The notes under the pieces were generated by a model. The model was not told the origin of the DNA and did no database searches. It saw nothing but the letters and a program-made list of their open reading frames with translations. The position numbers and the translations under genes were made by a program. A stretch of DNA of 64,000 bases from Triglochin maritima (lineage: Eukaryota; Streptophyta; Magnoliopsida; Alismatales; Juncaginaceae): assembly GCA_963682175.1 (NCBI GenBank), contig OY821771.1, forward strand, positions 16,305,001 to 16,369,000, given 5' to 3'. Shown here piece after piece: positions 22,896-34,546 of this stretch (the stretch's first letter is position 1; each line of letters opens with the position of its first letter).

Positions 22896-24016
22896 AACAA
22901 AGAACTCTAGAGTCGACCACTCTCACCACCACGAGGCTAAAGTCGCAAAAAGTGCTTGACTCGACCCTAAAACGCTATCAGAGAGTGTAAAGGGGAGGAG
23001 ACAATAATGTAGAAGGTGAGAAGAAGATGACTCAGAGGAGAAGGGAAGAATCCTAGAGCTAGCGTGGGTAATGGGATCAGGTTGAAGCCTAACTAACAAG
23101 CACGACTCAAACAATGTAAGGCAATGGGTCCTTTGGCTAGACGACGCCTAACTTTGAGGTCACTAGCCTTGACACGCCTCACCTCCCTACAACGAGGACC
23201 ACAATGCCCAGCAAGTGATACCAGATCTGGAGATCCAGTACCTCCTACTATCGACAAGGCAGGCAACGCCGATCAGGTCATGACGGTCTCGACTAGATTA
23301 CTTTCCTAGTGCGTCCAAATTCCTTAGGGCCAATGTCTACTTGCTTTTAGTTAGGCTTTAATTAAACGTGATTTTTGGGGCCAAGGAAAGGGTGATGAAA
23401 TCCCCCACCTTATCTTTTATGGGACAGCCCCTCCTTAGTAGCGTTTTGAGCTTAAATCTAGCAATCAATCACTCCAATCAAACGCTCAACTCACTCTTGT
23501 CCCGATGCACCTTACTAACTAATGCATGATCGAAACATGCATGAATGAGAGATTTGGGTGCACGTACCTCACGTCAGCAATCAACAACAAAATGTAAAGC
23601 AAAAAAGATAAATGCATGCAAGGTCTACACATGATGCATGACCTAGATGGCAAGAAGTCTAGTCTTTTGCTTTGAGTTTTATGGTCCAAGTTGATTAAAG
23701 GGATTGAAATTAAATCTGGGAGCAAACTAGAAGTCCCAACATGCAAAATTGTGCTCCCAGATAACTAAAATGAACAACATAACAACTGGAACAAATTTGA
23801 GAGCAATTGAGGCTCACCAGGCCGCAAATTGGCGGTCCCAGACCGCTAATTGGCGGTCACTTTGGGGTCTTTTGCTCTCCCATTCCTCCAGTCAGTTCCC
23901 CTTGATCCTCAGGTTCCCTGAAACATACAAAAACTAAACACAAAAAAATTAAACCACTCGAATCGTCCAAACCAAAGTCTGGACAGAGCACCTCCCCGGC
24001 AACGGCGCCAAAAACT
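22896..24016 (-). other. Element A leader with primer binding site and palindrome pair
   Basis: Minus-strand leader between LTR and ORF. The primer site (about 23990-24014) reads TTTTTGGCGCCGTTGCCGGG, the tRNA-Asp type used by Athila/Tat. Downstream lies a palindrome pair (about 23818-23858). Conserved blocks also occur in E (40742-41863). Several short frames are not considered genes. Confidence 0.8.
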
Positions 24017-25545
24017 TGATTGATCATTTTATATTAACCGCAAGTGCACGGCCGCGTTGAAGCGGTGGCAAATACGGGTCGTCCACTTGGAGGTGTGTCG
24101 ACGATTGGTTTGTTTGAAGGCGAGAGGTAAAAAGAAGGAGAGAAAGGTTGGTTACACAAAACTACACTAAGGTGCAAAAAGTAAATGAAGATAAGCAATA
24201 AAACTAAGCCCCATAGGGGGTAGAGAAATAATGTGAATATGAAGATGTGTGTGTGTGTGTTCAATTAAGCTCTTCACAACATGTAGTGCATAAAATCATA
24301 AAACTACATCCAACTATGTCTCCACATGAATTAAGATAAGACTACATCATTAAAACATACAAGACAATAATTGGAATGAAAATAAATGAACTCAAGTATA
24401 AAGACTAGACCCTACTATGCCTCCACATGAATTAAGATAAGACTACATCATTAAAACATATAAGACATTAGCTAAGGTAAAGGCAACAAGAGAACATACA
24501 CTACAAATTATGTTTCCAATATTAACTTCATCCATATCCTAACCTTATCATTCCCCATAAAATAGGTCCACTAATCAAAGCATAAGCTAAGCTTCATTCA
24601 AGAGCATTAGCATATCAATGATAAGAGTGAAAACCCATTAGATGGTTATGGAAATAATATAAAGCTCAAGGGATAAAGATAACACACACTTAATACAGTA
24701 CATGATTATATCACATATTTCTCCACCCCCCAAATGGGGATGGAACTACTCACTACTCATTACACTAACTATATCAACAAAAGAAAGCATAATACTGAAG
24801 TGAAAGCTAACTAAGAAGGCAAGAAGTATTAAAGAAACATAAAAGGAAAGGAAAGACTAAACAAACATGCACAAATTAAAAGACAAGATTAAAAGAAACT
24901 AGAAGAATTATTTTATTAACAAATGACTCACATTGAAGGTAGCATTCTTCTCCACCTTGAGTTTTTGCTTCAAGGCTCACTCCTTAGTAGAGAGAATGCC
25001 ACCAAGCAATGGGTCATTACAATGGAAGGTGAAGAGTTCTTTTTATAAGCATGGAAAAGCTAATCGGGGACAATCCCCCGATGTGGGACTAAACCAATAC
25101 CAAAAATAGCCTAAACAAACCATAATATACGTCCAGGAGAAAACTTATCGGATCTGGAATGATCCAGACCGCCAATTGGCGGTTTCAGACCGCTAATTGG
25201 CGGCCTATAGGATCCAGATCCGTCTGGATTTGTTTGTGGGTTTTGCTTGAAGTGTGTCTTGTTCTTGGATGCATCTACTCGGTCTGTTGGAGCTCCGACC
25301 CGAATCGAATTGCCAAAATACTCCCCATGATGGTGTGGAGTTTCCTGTTTTGCTCTTAGGTCCTTCGGTCTTAGGATCAGGTCCTTCTCCATTGCATCTC
25401 AGTCCCTAGGTCTCACAATTAAGTGGCTCTTCTCTTCAAACATTTTTATTCCTGAAAACTAAACATAAAACTTGTCTCGTAGCATTGCTTAGGTGTAAGA
25501 TAATGGATATAAGATACAAATATGAGAATGAAATGATGTCAATCT
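24017..25545 (-). repeat. 5' LTR of element A
   Basis: Same LTR as 18294-19796. It carries two tandem 18-bp palindromes (about 25167-25206), the GTCCCACATCG element and a TATA-like box (RC, tataaaaa near 25042). The last base of the terminal CAATCA appears mutated next to the TSD. Confidence 0.9.
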
Positions 25546-25550
25546 GTAAA

Positions 25551-27248
25551 CTTCTTTATTTGTTTGAGTACTGAAACCCTATTGATTACTCTCCCCTCGA
25601 GGGAAAACTGGGGTGCATCCTAATGACTAAATAAGACCTAAAGTCGGTGTACTAGATATCCTAATGCATCATGTTCAAGTTTGTTCTGGGCGCATCCTTT
25701 TTACTTTACCTCTCAATGATTTTTCACTTGCTAGACACACGCAAAACCCTTAAAACTTTTTTTTTGCAAACACGTGAAGATTTTGAAAGAAATAGAAAAT
25801 TTTAAGGTAAGCAAAAGCATACAAGTCACCCAAGGACTTGACAAACAGAAATATCGATATTAAATGCAACAAACTACCATGACCCTAACAATGCAAACAA
25901 AACAACACAAAAGAAAATGAGAAAGACTCGACTATGTACACAAGTAAAACACCCCTCCACACCCACACTTACTTCATGTATTGTCCTCAATGAATGTGAG
26001 CATAATACTACTTAGATTTATGCATGAAAAAGGAAAGATCTCACTAACGTGAAGCGCAAAGGGAAGTTCGTGGTTATGTGGATGAACATAAACTCGAATT
26101 CCCAAAAACCTGTGAGATACTTAAGAAATGAGACAAATACGTGAAACAAATGGGCCCAAATGTTCACGGGTTGAGGCCCACAACAATCAATGCTCACTGT
26201 TGGAGTCTTCCTCTTCTTCTTTTTCTTTTTCTTCTTTTTTCCCCTCTTTTTTGTTTTTTCTTCTTCAAATATAACTTTGTACAAAAATAAGTTCTCATCG
26301 TCATTTGTCAAAGGACATCAAATGGTAACCTCAAAAGTGGGTCAATGTACTTGGAATGGGAACATGACACCACGCGGGGCCAAAATACTCATGTGTGGGG
26401 CTCCTCGCAAAGTGTACAAAAAAACGGGAGAGGTTCATGAATTAGACGCAAAGGCGTCTGATTGAAAGGATAGAAAGTGACTTGCGTGGCTCGTTATGTT
26501 TGCATGACTCACCATGCAAATAGAAAGTGAGTCTCTTACCCAAGGTATCCTCTAAGGAACTCCCAAAACCCTCACTAGCAATGTAATTGTTTGGTGTCCT
26601 TTTATTTTCAAGATGATCAGGAACAATAGTGAGAGGCAAACTCTCACAAGGTCATATGAAATTAGGGGTATTGGGGAGCTCTTGCTCCACCAAAGGTGAG
26701 TCCTTCAGAGCCACAACATTAATATTATATGGCTCAACGGCCACGGGTCAAAAAGATGAGTCACAAACTTGTGCCGACTCATAATGAAATCGGTCCATCT
26801 TATTCACAATTTGGATCAAATCCCCCACCAAGTGATCGTGAATTAAAACCTCAAGTCCCTCAGACTGAGTAGGAGTTTGACTCTGAATGATTGTGCTTTG
26901 AATTTGTAGATGATGTGGTGGTTCGATATCAAAAGATGAATCCTCATGTTGACAAGAAAGGCACCCTTCTCACGTTCACTTAGTTGTTGCATCATCGAAC
27001 TCACTTGTATTGACAGATTGTGCAAGGAATTTTGAGTGGTTTCCATGAATGTTAGGAGAGTTTGTTTGAAGGAATCATGATTGCGGTCAATTGTGAGGCT
27101 CAAGTAAGAATTGTGGATATTTTGGGGTTGGGTGTTGGTGGGCTGAGAATGAGTCCAATGATTGAGAGTACGGTGTTGGTAGAATTCTGGGTATTCGAGA
27201 GGAGGATACTGGGGTGGGCATGAAGTATGATACTCAAGATTTCTAAAG
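25551..27248 (-). pseudogene. Relic B: decayed non-autonomous Athila ORF and 3' region
   Basis: 25551-26435 matches the 3' non-coding part of element A. 26440-27248 matches the A/E ORF with many frame breaks (short pieces such as MPLTIVPDHLENKRTPNNYI and the coiled stretch at 26843-27103). It ends abruptly at 27248, where the 3' region of element C begins. It is older than element A, which inserted into it. Confidence 0.75.
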
Positions 27249-27950
27249 TTTTTGTGACTACGATAAACTTCCTTATACTAACAGACACAAATTATTCGAC
27301 TGACTAGGTTCAGGGTGGACTTCTTTATTTGTTTCAGTACTGAAACCTTATGTTTACACTCGCTTGGAAGGAAAACCGGGGTGCATCCTAACGACTAGAT
27401 AAGACCTAAAGTCGGTGTACTAGATATCCTTATGCATCATGTTCAAGTAAATTCTAGGAGCTTCCTTTTTTCTTTGTCTCTCAATGGTTTTGCACATGCT
27501 AAACACAAGCAAACCCCACAAAACATTTTCTTTCGCAAACAGATGAAGATTTTGAAAGAAATGAAAATTTAGGCAAGTCACCCAAGGATCATGGTATAAC
27601 AGATATATCAATGTAAATTGCAGCACACTAACATGACCCTAACAATACAAACAAAAAAACAAGGTGAAAAAAATCTTGATTCCACATATATACAAATGTA
27701 AAGCACCCCCAATACTTACTTCATGCATTGTCCTCAATGATACTACGTGTATTTATGTATGAAAAATAAAAGATCTCACCAACATGAAGCGCAAAATGAA
27801 GTTCATGGTTATGTGGATGGACATATACCCAAATTCCCAAACAACTATGAGATACTTAAGAAGGGAGACAATTACATGAAATAAATGGGGCCCACAATAA
27901 TCGATGCTCACTCTTGGAGTCTTCTTCCTTTTTTTCATTTTTTATATGTA
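27249..27950 (-). other. Element C 3' non-coding region
   Basis: It is homologous to 20640-21390 (A) and 43420-44100 (E), with deletions. No gene. It begins abruptly at the junction with relic B. Confidence 0.65.
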
Positions 27951-27984
27951 TGTACAAACATGAAATCTCAACCATTCATGAAGG

Positions 27985-29095
27985 AACATGAATGGTTGAG
28001 TGCGAGAGAGGTTCATGAAGGAACATGACCTCCTCGACTTTAGTTGGTGCCCCCTCCAGTAAAGTTTGAGGTGTTGTCCATTAACTTTAAACACATCCTC
28101 ATTCCTTGGGTTCAAGATTTCAACCGCTCTATGAGAAAATATGGTTTGCACAATAAACGGGCCAAACCAGTGACTACGGAGCTTACCTGCAAACAAATGA
28201 AGCCGAGAATTGTGGAGCAACACCTTCTGCCTGGCCTGGAATACTTTTCGCTCGAGACATGATTTTTTGCATTTTCATACACGTAATTGTGTAGCTCTTC
28301 TAATTCCACGATGTCGAACTTGTTATGCGCCCCTGCTAGACCAAGATCCATATTCAGGTTCTTGATTGCCCAGAAAGCATGATGCCCAAGCTCGACGAGT
28401 AGGTGGAAAGCTTTGTTGTACACTACCCGATATGGGGATAAACCCAAATTGGACTTATACGCTGTACGGAAAGCCCGCAACGCGTCATTCAGTTTAGTCG
28501 AGCAATCCTTCCTCGAGGAATTAACTCTTCTCAAGGATTTGCATTAATTGACGATTAGAGACTTCGTCCTGCCCACTAGTTTGCAGATGATATTTGGTCG
28601 CAAGCTTGCGGGTGATCGAATACTTCCTCATAAGTGCTTCGAAGGAGCCTTTGCAGATGTGGGTACCCCTGTCGCTAAATTTGGTACGAGGCGTACCAAA
28701 TCGCGCAAAAATATCCTTTAAAAATTATGTGACCACCTTGTTGTCATTGGTCTTTGTGGGGATAGCCTGTACCCACTTAGACACATAGTCAACAACCACT
28801 AGAATGCAAATATTCCCGAATGAATTCGGGAAAGGACCCACAAAGTTGATGCCCCACACATCGAAGATATCGACGACGAGGATATTTTGTAAAGGCATCA
28901 TATATCGTCGACTGATTTTGCCAAGGCGCTGACACCTATCACATTGCTTACAAAATCCATAAACATCTTTCAAAAGTGAAGGCCAACAATATCCAGATTG
29001 GAGCACCTTGGCGGCAGTTCTCTTTGCTCCAAAGTGCCCTCCACATGCCTCAGAGTGGCATAATTGGAGAACACTTTGGATGTCATTATTTGGGA
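27985..29095 (-). pseudogene. Athila-type integrase (element C)
   Basis: From 29095 downward: zinc-binding region ([19 protein letters not shown], then CKQCDRCQ), catalytic core with [31 protein letters not shown] and GQDEVSNRQLMQIL, and the C-terminal part (LNDALRAFRTAYKSNLGLSP; HLLVELGHHAFWAIKNLNMD; WFGPFIVQ; VNGQHLKLYW). The first catalytic aspartate, normally in GIDF, is asparagine (GINF). The second aspartate and the glutamate remain. At least three frame breaks and a stop near 28735 disable it. Confidence 0.88.
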
Positions 29096-29100
29096 CGCAC

Positions 29101-30515
29101 TGATTGTCATCATTTTATGCTCATATTTGTATCTTATATCCATTATCTTTCACCTAAATAATGCTATGTTACGAGTTTTATGTTTAGTTTTCAGGAATAA
29201 ATAGGTTTGAAGAGATGAAGCATAAAAGGACCCAAAAGCTGGGAAAAATGACTGAATTGTGAGATCTGTGGACCAAGATGCAAGGAAGAAGGACCTGAAT
29301 GCAAGACCGAAGGACCTAAGAGCAAAACAGAATACTCCTCACCATCATGGGGAGTATTTTGGCAATTCTATTCGGGTCGGAGCTCCAACATGCAAACTAG
29401 ATGCATCAAATACCAACAAAGCCTTCCAGAAAAGCCCACAAGAAATTCCAGAGTGATCCGGACACTGTAGACCGCTAATTAGCGGTCCAAGACCGCTAAT
29501 TGGCGGTCACTTTTGGCCCAAATGCGCTCAAATTTCTCCATCACATGTATTAGAGGATTTGTAGGCTATTGGTGGTATCTGTTTAGTCCCACATCAGGGG
29601 ATTGTCCCGGATTAGCTTTTTCCATGGCTATAAATAGAACTCTTCACCTCCTATTGTAATCACTCCATATTTTAAGTGGCTATTCTTCCTACTAGAAGTG
29701 AGGCCTTGAAGCACACACTAAAGTAGGATGATGCTACTTTTAATGTGAGTCATTTTATCAATAAGGTTTTGTGTTTATTTCATTGTTTGTTTTATGCTTC
29801 TTTTATTGTTTGTGCATGTTTTAGTTTAATCGTCTTTTAATTCTAGCTTAGTTTTAATATGCTTTCTTTCCATAGTTTAATAATTAGTGGAATGTTTAGT
29901 GAGTAGTTCCATCCCCTTTGGGGGGTGGAGTAGATGTACATACATGCATTAGAGAATGGGATGAATGCTTTAATTTCAATGTGTTGATTAAACATGAATG
30001 TATGCTTGCTTGTTTAGGATAGAATTTATAACTTGATGAGTTTTGCCAAAATGATTAGACACCTGTCATGCTTGTTTAGGTTCTGAAATAAACAACTTGC
30101 ATATGTAAATGTTAATCAACTAAGTTGGTGAATAGATTGATAGGTTTTGCCATAACATTTAGACACTTCCTATGCTTGATAAACACCACCTTCATGTGCT
30201 TAAAGAATGTATTCTACACCCACCTCTTTGCATGTGTGCACTCACTCCGCCCCTTAGGGGTTTTCCCATTTCTGTATTCCAGCATTCTTCCTTTGTTCTT
30301 AGTTTAGTTGTTATTCCATCGTTTGTTTGTTTCGTTCGCAATTCATACTTCTTAGTGTAGAGTAGTCTAGATTAGCGTAACCAACTCTCTTCTCCATTTT
30401 TTTCGCCACTTGATTTCGTACAAGCAAGAGACTACTCACCTCCCTGAGGACGACCCGTACTTGCCACCGCTTCATCGCGGCCGTTTACTTGCGGTTTAAA
30501 ATAAAACGTTCAACA
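29101..30515 (+). repeat. Athila-type solo LTR with perfect TSD, inside element C
   Basis: It begins TGATTGTCATCATTTT and ends ACGTTCAACA, flanked by CGCAC on both sides (29096-29100 and 30516-30520). Removing it rejoins the element C frame ...FRRC/VPNND.... Two palindromes occur (29470-29487 and 29491-29508). The upstream element reads GTCCCACATCA (29586-29596) and the TATA box is at 29629-29636. Confidence 0.95.
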
Positions 30516-30520
30516 CGCAC

Positions 30521-31095
30521 CGCCTGAAAATTCGGTCACAGCAGTATTTTAATAGATAGGGGTCGTCCCAGTAAAAAAATCTGACGTGAGATCTAAATTA
30601 CGTACCAAAGGGGTATGTAAATGTGATTTTCTTTTGTTCCTCGGGGGCGACGGGAATTTGGTTGTAACCAGAGTATCCATCAAGAAAACAATAATACTCA
30701 TGTTCGGCCAACCTTTCCAACATCTTATCAATGAATGGAAATGGGAAGTGATCTTTCCGCGTTGCTATATTGACCTTGCGATAATCAATGCAAACTCACC
30801 AGCCAGTTTACAGGTATGTTGGTATAAGCTCATCATGCCCATTCTCAACAACTGTCATGCCTGACTTCTAGGGAACCACATGACAGGACTCACCCATGGA
30901 CTATTAGAAATGGGATATATTATACCATGATCCAAGCACTTAAGAACCCCTTTTGGGATGACTTCTTTCAGCACAAGATTCAACCGTCGTTGTGGGTCCC
31001 GACGGGGACTAGAATCCTCTTGCATATGGATCCGATGCTGGACAACACTAGGGCTTATTCCCTTAATGTCCTTCAAGGACAACCCGATAGCCTAT
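30521..31095 (-). pseudogene. Athila-type RT start fused to pre-integrase segment (element C)
   Basis: From 31095 downward: DIKGISPSVVQHRIHMQEDS, RRDPQRRLNLVLKEV, GIIYPISNSPWVSPV, VCIDYRKVN (frame broken), HFPFPFIDKMLERLAEHEYY, DGYSGYNQIPVAPEE, TYPFGT. After TYPFGT the sequence jumps to YWDDPYLLKYCCDRIFRRC, which normally precedes integrase. The RT catalytic palm, connection and RNase H are therefore deleted, not merely mutated. Confidence 0.87.
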
Positions 31096-31963
31096 TTGTT
31101 CTCCAAAAGAGCAACCTTGAGGGTAGCTTCATGGTCTTTATCAAGATTGGAAGCAATAATAAGTGGTAATGTCTTATTATGCCCCAAAAAGATGTATTTA
31201 AAGTTATCAAGGAGCGGTTTAAGCTCGACCGGAGGTGGGTCATTGTTCGATTCAGAGTTAGTTTCAAGTGGCTCAAGGGACACATGATAAGAAGAGCAGG
31301 TGCCAAGATGTGCCTCCTCATCCAGCAGTTCACCGATGGATTCCTCAAAATCATCTTCAATCATACCCTGATCATTGGGCACCTCAATAATATGTCAATA
31401 TGATTCGAACATGCCCATTGACTCAAACTCATACGTGTCCTGAATGAAATTGGCTCCCACTGAATCGTCGAAGAGTCCAGGTTGCTTACAAAGATTAAAG
31501 ATGTTGAAATCCGGCGTAAGGTTTCCGAATGATAACCTCATCAAGTCATTGTAACAATTGATCAAAGAATTAGATGTCACAACAAATGGCCTCCCAAGGA
31601 TCATAGGGATTTGTCCTTGTGGGTTAAACACTGGTTCTGTATCCAAGATGATGAAATCAACTGGGAATATGAACTCACCCATTTTAATAAGGACGTCGTC
31701 CACCATCTCCCGTGGAATCTTGACTGATTTGTCAGCCAACTGAAGGGTAGTCCTCGTTGTCTTAAGGTCAGCAATTCCAAGGTTGATGTAGACAGAATAA
31801 GGCAGGAGGTTCACAGGTGTCCCCGAATAAAGTAAGGCTCGATGGATAGGTATATTACCGATGACACAAGAAATAGTTGGACAGCCATAGTCCTTGTATT
31901 TTACTTGTGCCGGTTGTGTTAGGATCGAGCTTACATTTGCAGCCAAGAAGACTTTCTTGGGAC
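31096..31963 (-). pseudogene. Athila-type aspartic protease and linker (element C)
   Basis: The protease part (31946-31395) holds CPTISCVIGNIPIHRALLYS: the active-site aspartate of the normal LDLG/LCDLG motif is tyrosine (LLYSGTPVNLLPYSVY). It continues with QIPMILGRPFVVTSNSLINC and the flap/second lobe. The linker (31382-31092) reads VSLEPLETNSESNN, LLDNFKYIFLGHNKTLPLII and leads into RT. The protease would cut the Gag-Pol polyprotein. Confidence 0.87.
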
Positions 31964-31964
31964 A

Positions 31965-33420
31965 TTAGTTCGCCTCTTCTGGGTGCAAAGATCTTTCAGG
32001 AATTTGGCATATGGTGCCATTTGTTAAACCACGTCCAACAACGGAATGTTCAACAATCTTATCCCAGTGCTCATCCCTTTTGTTTCTCAATCTATGAGGA
32101 TATCGTGCCTTGGGGACATAAATCTCACGAGGAGTCTCAGGAATAGGTTCCTTGCAAAGCTCATTACCCTCCTCGGGAGATTCACAAATAGGGGTGGATG
32201 TAGGGAGTTTCACATTGTTGTCAACAACCCTTCCCGATCTTAATGTATGGAAAACATTTAAATGTTGGGAAGGGTTATCTTCAATCATGTGCACATTCTG
32301 CCTGGCTTGCGCAGGTTGACCCTTGGGGTTTACCACAGGTTGACTCGTCAAATGACAATTCTCACGTTCATGGAGTTGTTGAGCCAACTAGCTGACCTGC
32401 ACTTCCAATGCTTTGACCGTGGTGTTATTAGCCACAAGCATGATTTGTGTGCAATGCATGAACGTGTGAAGGGTTTCAAGAGTGGAGTCCTTTGGGTCAA
32501 CCCGCTGAGGTAGAGCCTGACTAGAATAACGCGATGGTGAGGCCTGAGTAGGTTGGTGAGTATGAGGCTTAGACCTTTGATGGGGGGTTAGTAGGTCGTC
32601 AATGGGCGTAGAAGGCAATAAGGTGGGGGTTGAGGCTGAGCATGCGAGCTCTAGCCATGGCCCCTACTAGGCCCCCATGAGAAGTTAGGGTGGTTTCGCC
32701 ATCCTGGGTTGTAGGAGTGACTGTACGGATCGTTATGGGGCCGTTGTTGATACATCGCATTTGCATTCTCAGTATCGCTTGGAACATAAGCACATTCCAA
32801 GTAACTATGGCTGACAAGTCCACACCTACAACATGTGGGAGTAGCGACCTGAGCTACAGGATCTCAGTCTAACTCTAAACTCTCAATCCTACACATGAGA
32901 GCAGTCATTTTCGCCTCAGATGTGATAGTTGACTCAACTTGGTATGATCCTACTCAACCAGAAGACCTGGTGGTTGGCGGCTCTCTCATAGTGTCCCACT
33001 CAAAGGTACATTCATACATTAATTCAAAAGTGTCTCATGCCTCATCAATGGGTTTTATTTGGAAATCACCCTCACACATCGACTCTAACAATGTACGGGT
33101 GTTGTAATTGAGAGCCTCATAAACAATCTGGCACAACTACCACAACTCAAGTCCATGATGAGGGCACTGTTGGAGAAGGACTTTGAACCTCTCAAAGAAC
33201 GCATGAAAAGATTCGATCTCAGTCTGATACATTTGATGTATCTGGTGCCGTATCTGTTGACTTTTCCTTTAGGGGAAGAATCTCTTCAGAAAAACGATTG
33301 CAAATTCATCCTAAGCCGAATCGAGCTCGTCGGGGGTTGTACATCCATTTCTTTAATAAAAATTAAAAATATGCGGGGGTTGTACCTCTCGCCAACACTC
33401 AACAACACAATAAAATAAAA
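31965..33420 (-). pseudogene. gag: Athila-type gag (element C)
   Basis: In minus orientation: gag remnants from about 33400, a REPPTTRSSG block, the zinc knuckle CCRCGLVSHSYLEC (CX2CX4HX4C, about 32800-32845), NDPYSHSYNPGWRNHPNFSW, a proline/glutamine-rich tail, and NVFHTLRSGRVVDNNVKLPT before protease. Several stops and frame changes are present. It is homologous to the plus-strand fragment at 4206-5313 and, in its zinc-knuckle half, to the ORF of A and E. Confidence 0.83.
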
Positions 33421-33851
33421 ATAAAGCAAAGGAAAGACAATATGTGTGCAAGGTCTACACATGATACATGACATATATGGTAATTGATCTAATCTTTTGC
33501 TTTGAGGTTTAAGATCCAAGTTGTATAGAAACTGGCTTATAACTTAATTTGGAAGCAATCTATAGGTTAAGACATGGCACATTGGGCTTCCAGACATTTA
33601 TATTGAAATAAAAAACAAGAAAAAGAAAAACTGGAGTAAAATCTTCTCCCCGGACTGCAAACTGGCGATCTCAGCCTGCTAATTGGTGGTCAGATCAACT
33701 TTGTGCTCCCTATTATTTCTCCTGATACCACCCTTTGATCCTGAGAATCCTTGAATAACACCAAAACTAAAAAACGATCAAAGTCACTCGAATCGTCCAA
33801 ACCAGAGTGTTGACAAAACACCTTCCCAACAACGGCGCCAAAAACTTGTAT
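33421..33851 (-). other. Element C leader and primer binding site
   Basis: Minus-strand leader. The primer site (about 33826-33848) reads GGCGCCGTTGTTGGGAAGG, a mutated tRNA-Asp type. A weakened palindrome pair is at about 33655-33692. Confidence 0.75.
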
Positions 33852-34546
33852 TGATTAAGTTTAAACTGCAAGTGCACGGCCGCAATAAAGCGGTGGCAAG
33901 TACAGGTCGAGGTCCAGGGAGGTGTGTCAACTCTGGTTTTTCAGAAATCGAGTGGAAAATAAAGGGGAGAAGAAGTTTATTAAACTAAACTAAGCTACAC
34001 TAAACTAACAAGCAACAAACAAGGAAGATGAAAGCACGAGAAGACTTGAAACTAAACTAAGTAACTATCAAAGCAAGCTGAAATTCAGGAAGAAAAATCC
34101 CTAAGCAGTGGAGTGTGTGTACAGATGTAATATGGTGGTGAATGGTGCATTCAATAAGGCACAAGTTAGGTTGTGTTTTCCTACATAGGAAGTACCTAAT
34201 AGTTGTCGTAAAACCTATCATTAACCTAGTTGATTAATGTTTAAATGTTTAAAATATCGCAAGTGCACGATGTCAGTGAAGACACGGAAAATACGGGTCG
34301 ATCCACGGGGAGGTGAGTAGATTCTGGTTTTCACGACATTAAGTGGCGGAAAGAGGGGAAGAAGTTGTCACTACACTAACTAAACTACACCAAACTAGCA
34401 CAAAACAATCAAAGAAGATGAAAGCACTAGACGAACTAAAACTAAACGAAATGTCTAATAAAAGGAAGCTGGAAATCAGGAAGAGAGACCTCTGAGGGGT
34501 GGAGTGAGTGTACACATGCAATAAGATGGGAAAGAATGCATTCAAT
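33852..34546 (-). repeat. Two nested or abutting Athila-type LTR fragments
   Basis: 33852-34252 is the 3' part of the element C LTR (cgcaataaagcggtgg, then the ggagtgtgtgtacag block). At about 34253 a second LTR end starts (aaaatatcgcaagtgcacg) and runs to 34546, where solo LTR 34547-35925 interrupts at a TCAAT target. Neither fragment is complete. Confidence 0.72.

Larger units (their letters stand above)
18294..25545 (-). mobile_element. Element A: non-autonomous Athila-type LTR retrotransposon
   Basis: Complete on the minus strand: 5' LTR 24017-25545, primer site about 23990-24014, leader, one ORF (21400-22895, frameshifted), long 3' non-coding part, polypurine tract and 3' LTR 18294-19796. 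Flanking bases GTGAA (18289-18293) and GTAAA (25546-25550) are a near-perfect TSD. It lacks protease, a full RT, RNase H and integrase, so it could only move with help from an autonomous relative such as C. Confidence 0.9.
27249..34252 (-). mobile_element. Element C: decayed autonomous Athila-type retrotransposon
   Basis: Minus-strand order: LTR fragment (33852-34252), primer site (about 33826-33848), gag, protease, linker and RT start, integrase, then the 3' non-coding region at 27249-27950 shared with A and E. An internal deletion fused the RT start to the region before integrase, and a solo LTR (29101-30515) later inserted there. The 3' LTR is absent. This is the best local candidate for the source of the enzymes that elements A and E lack. 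Confidence 0.82.
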
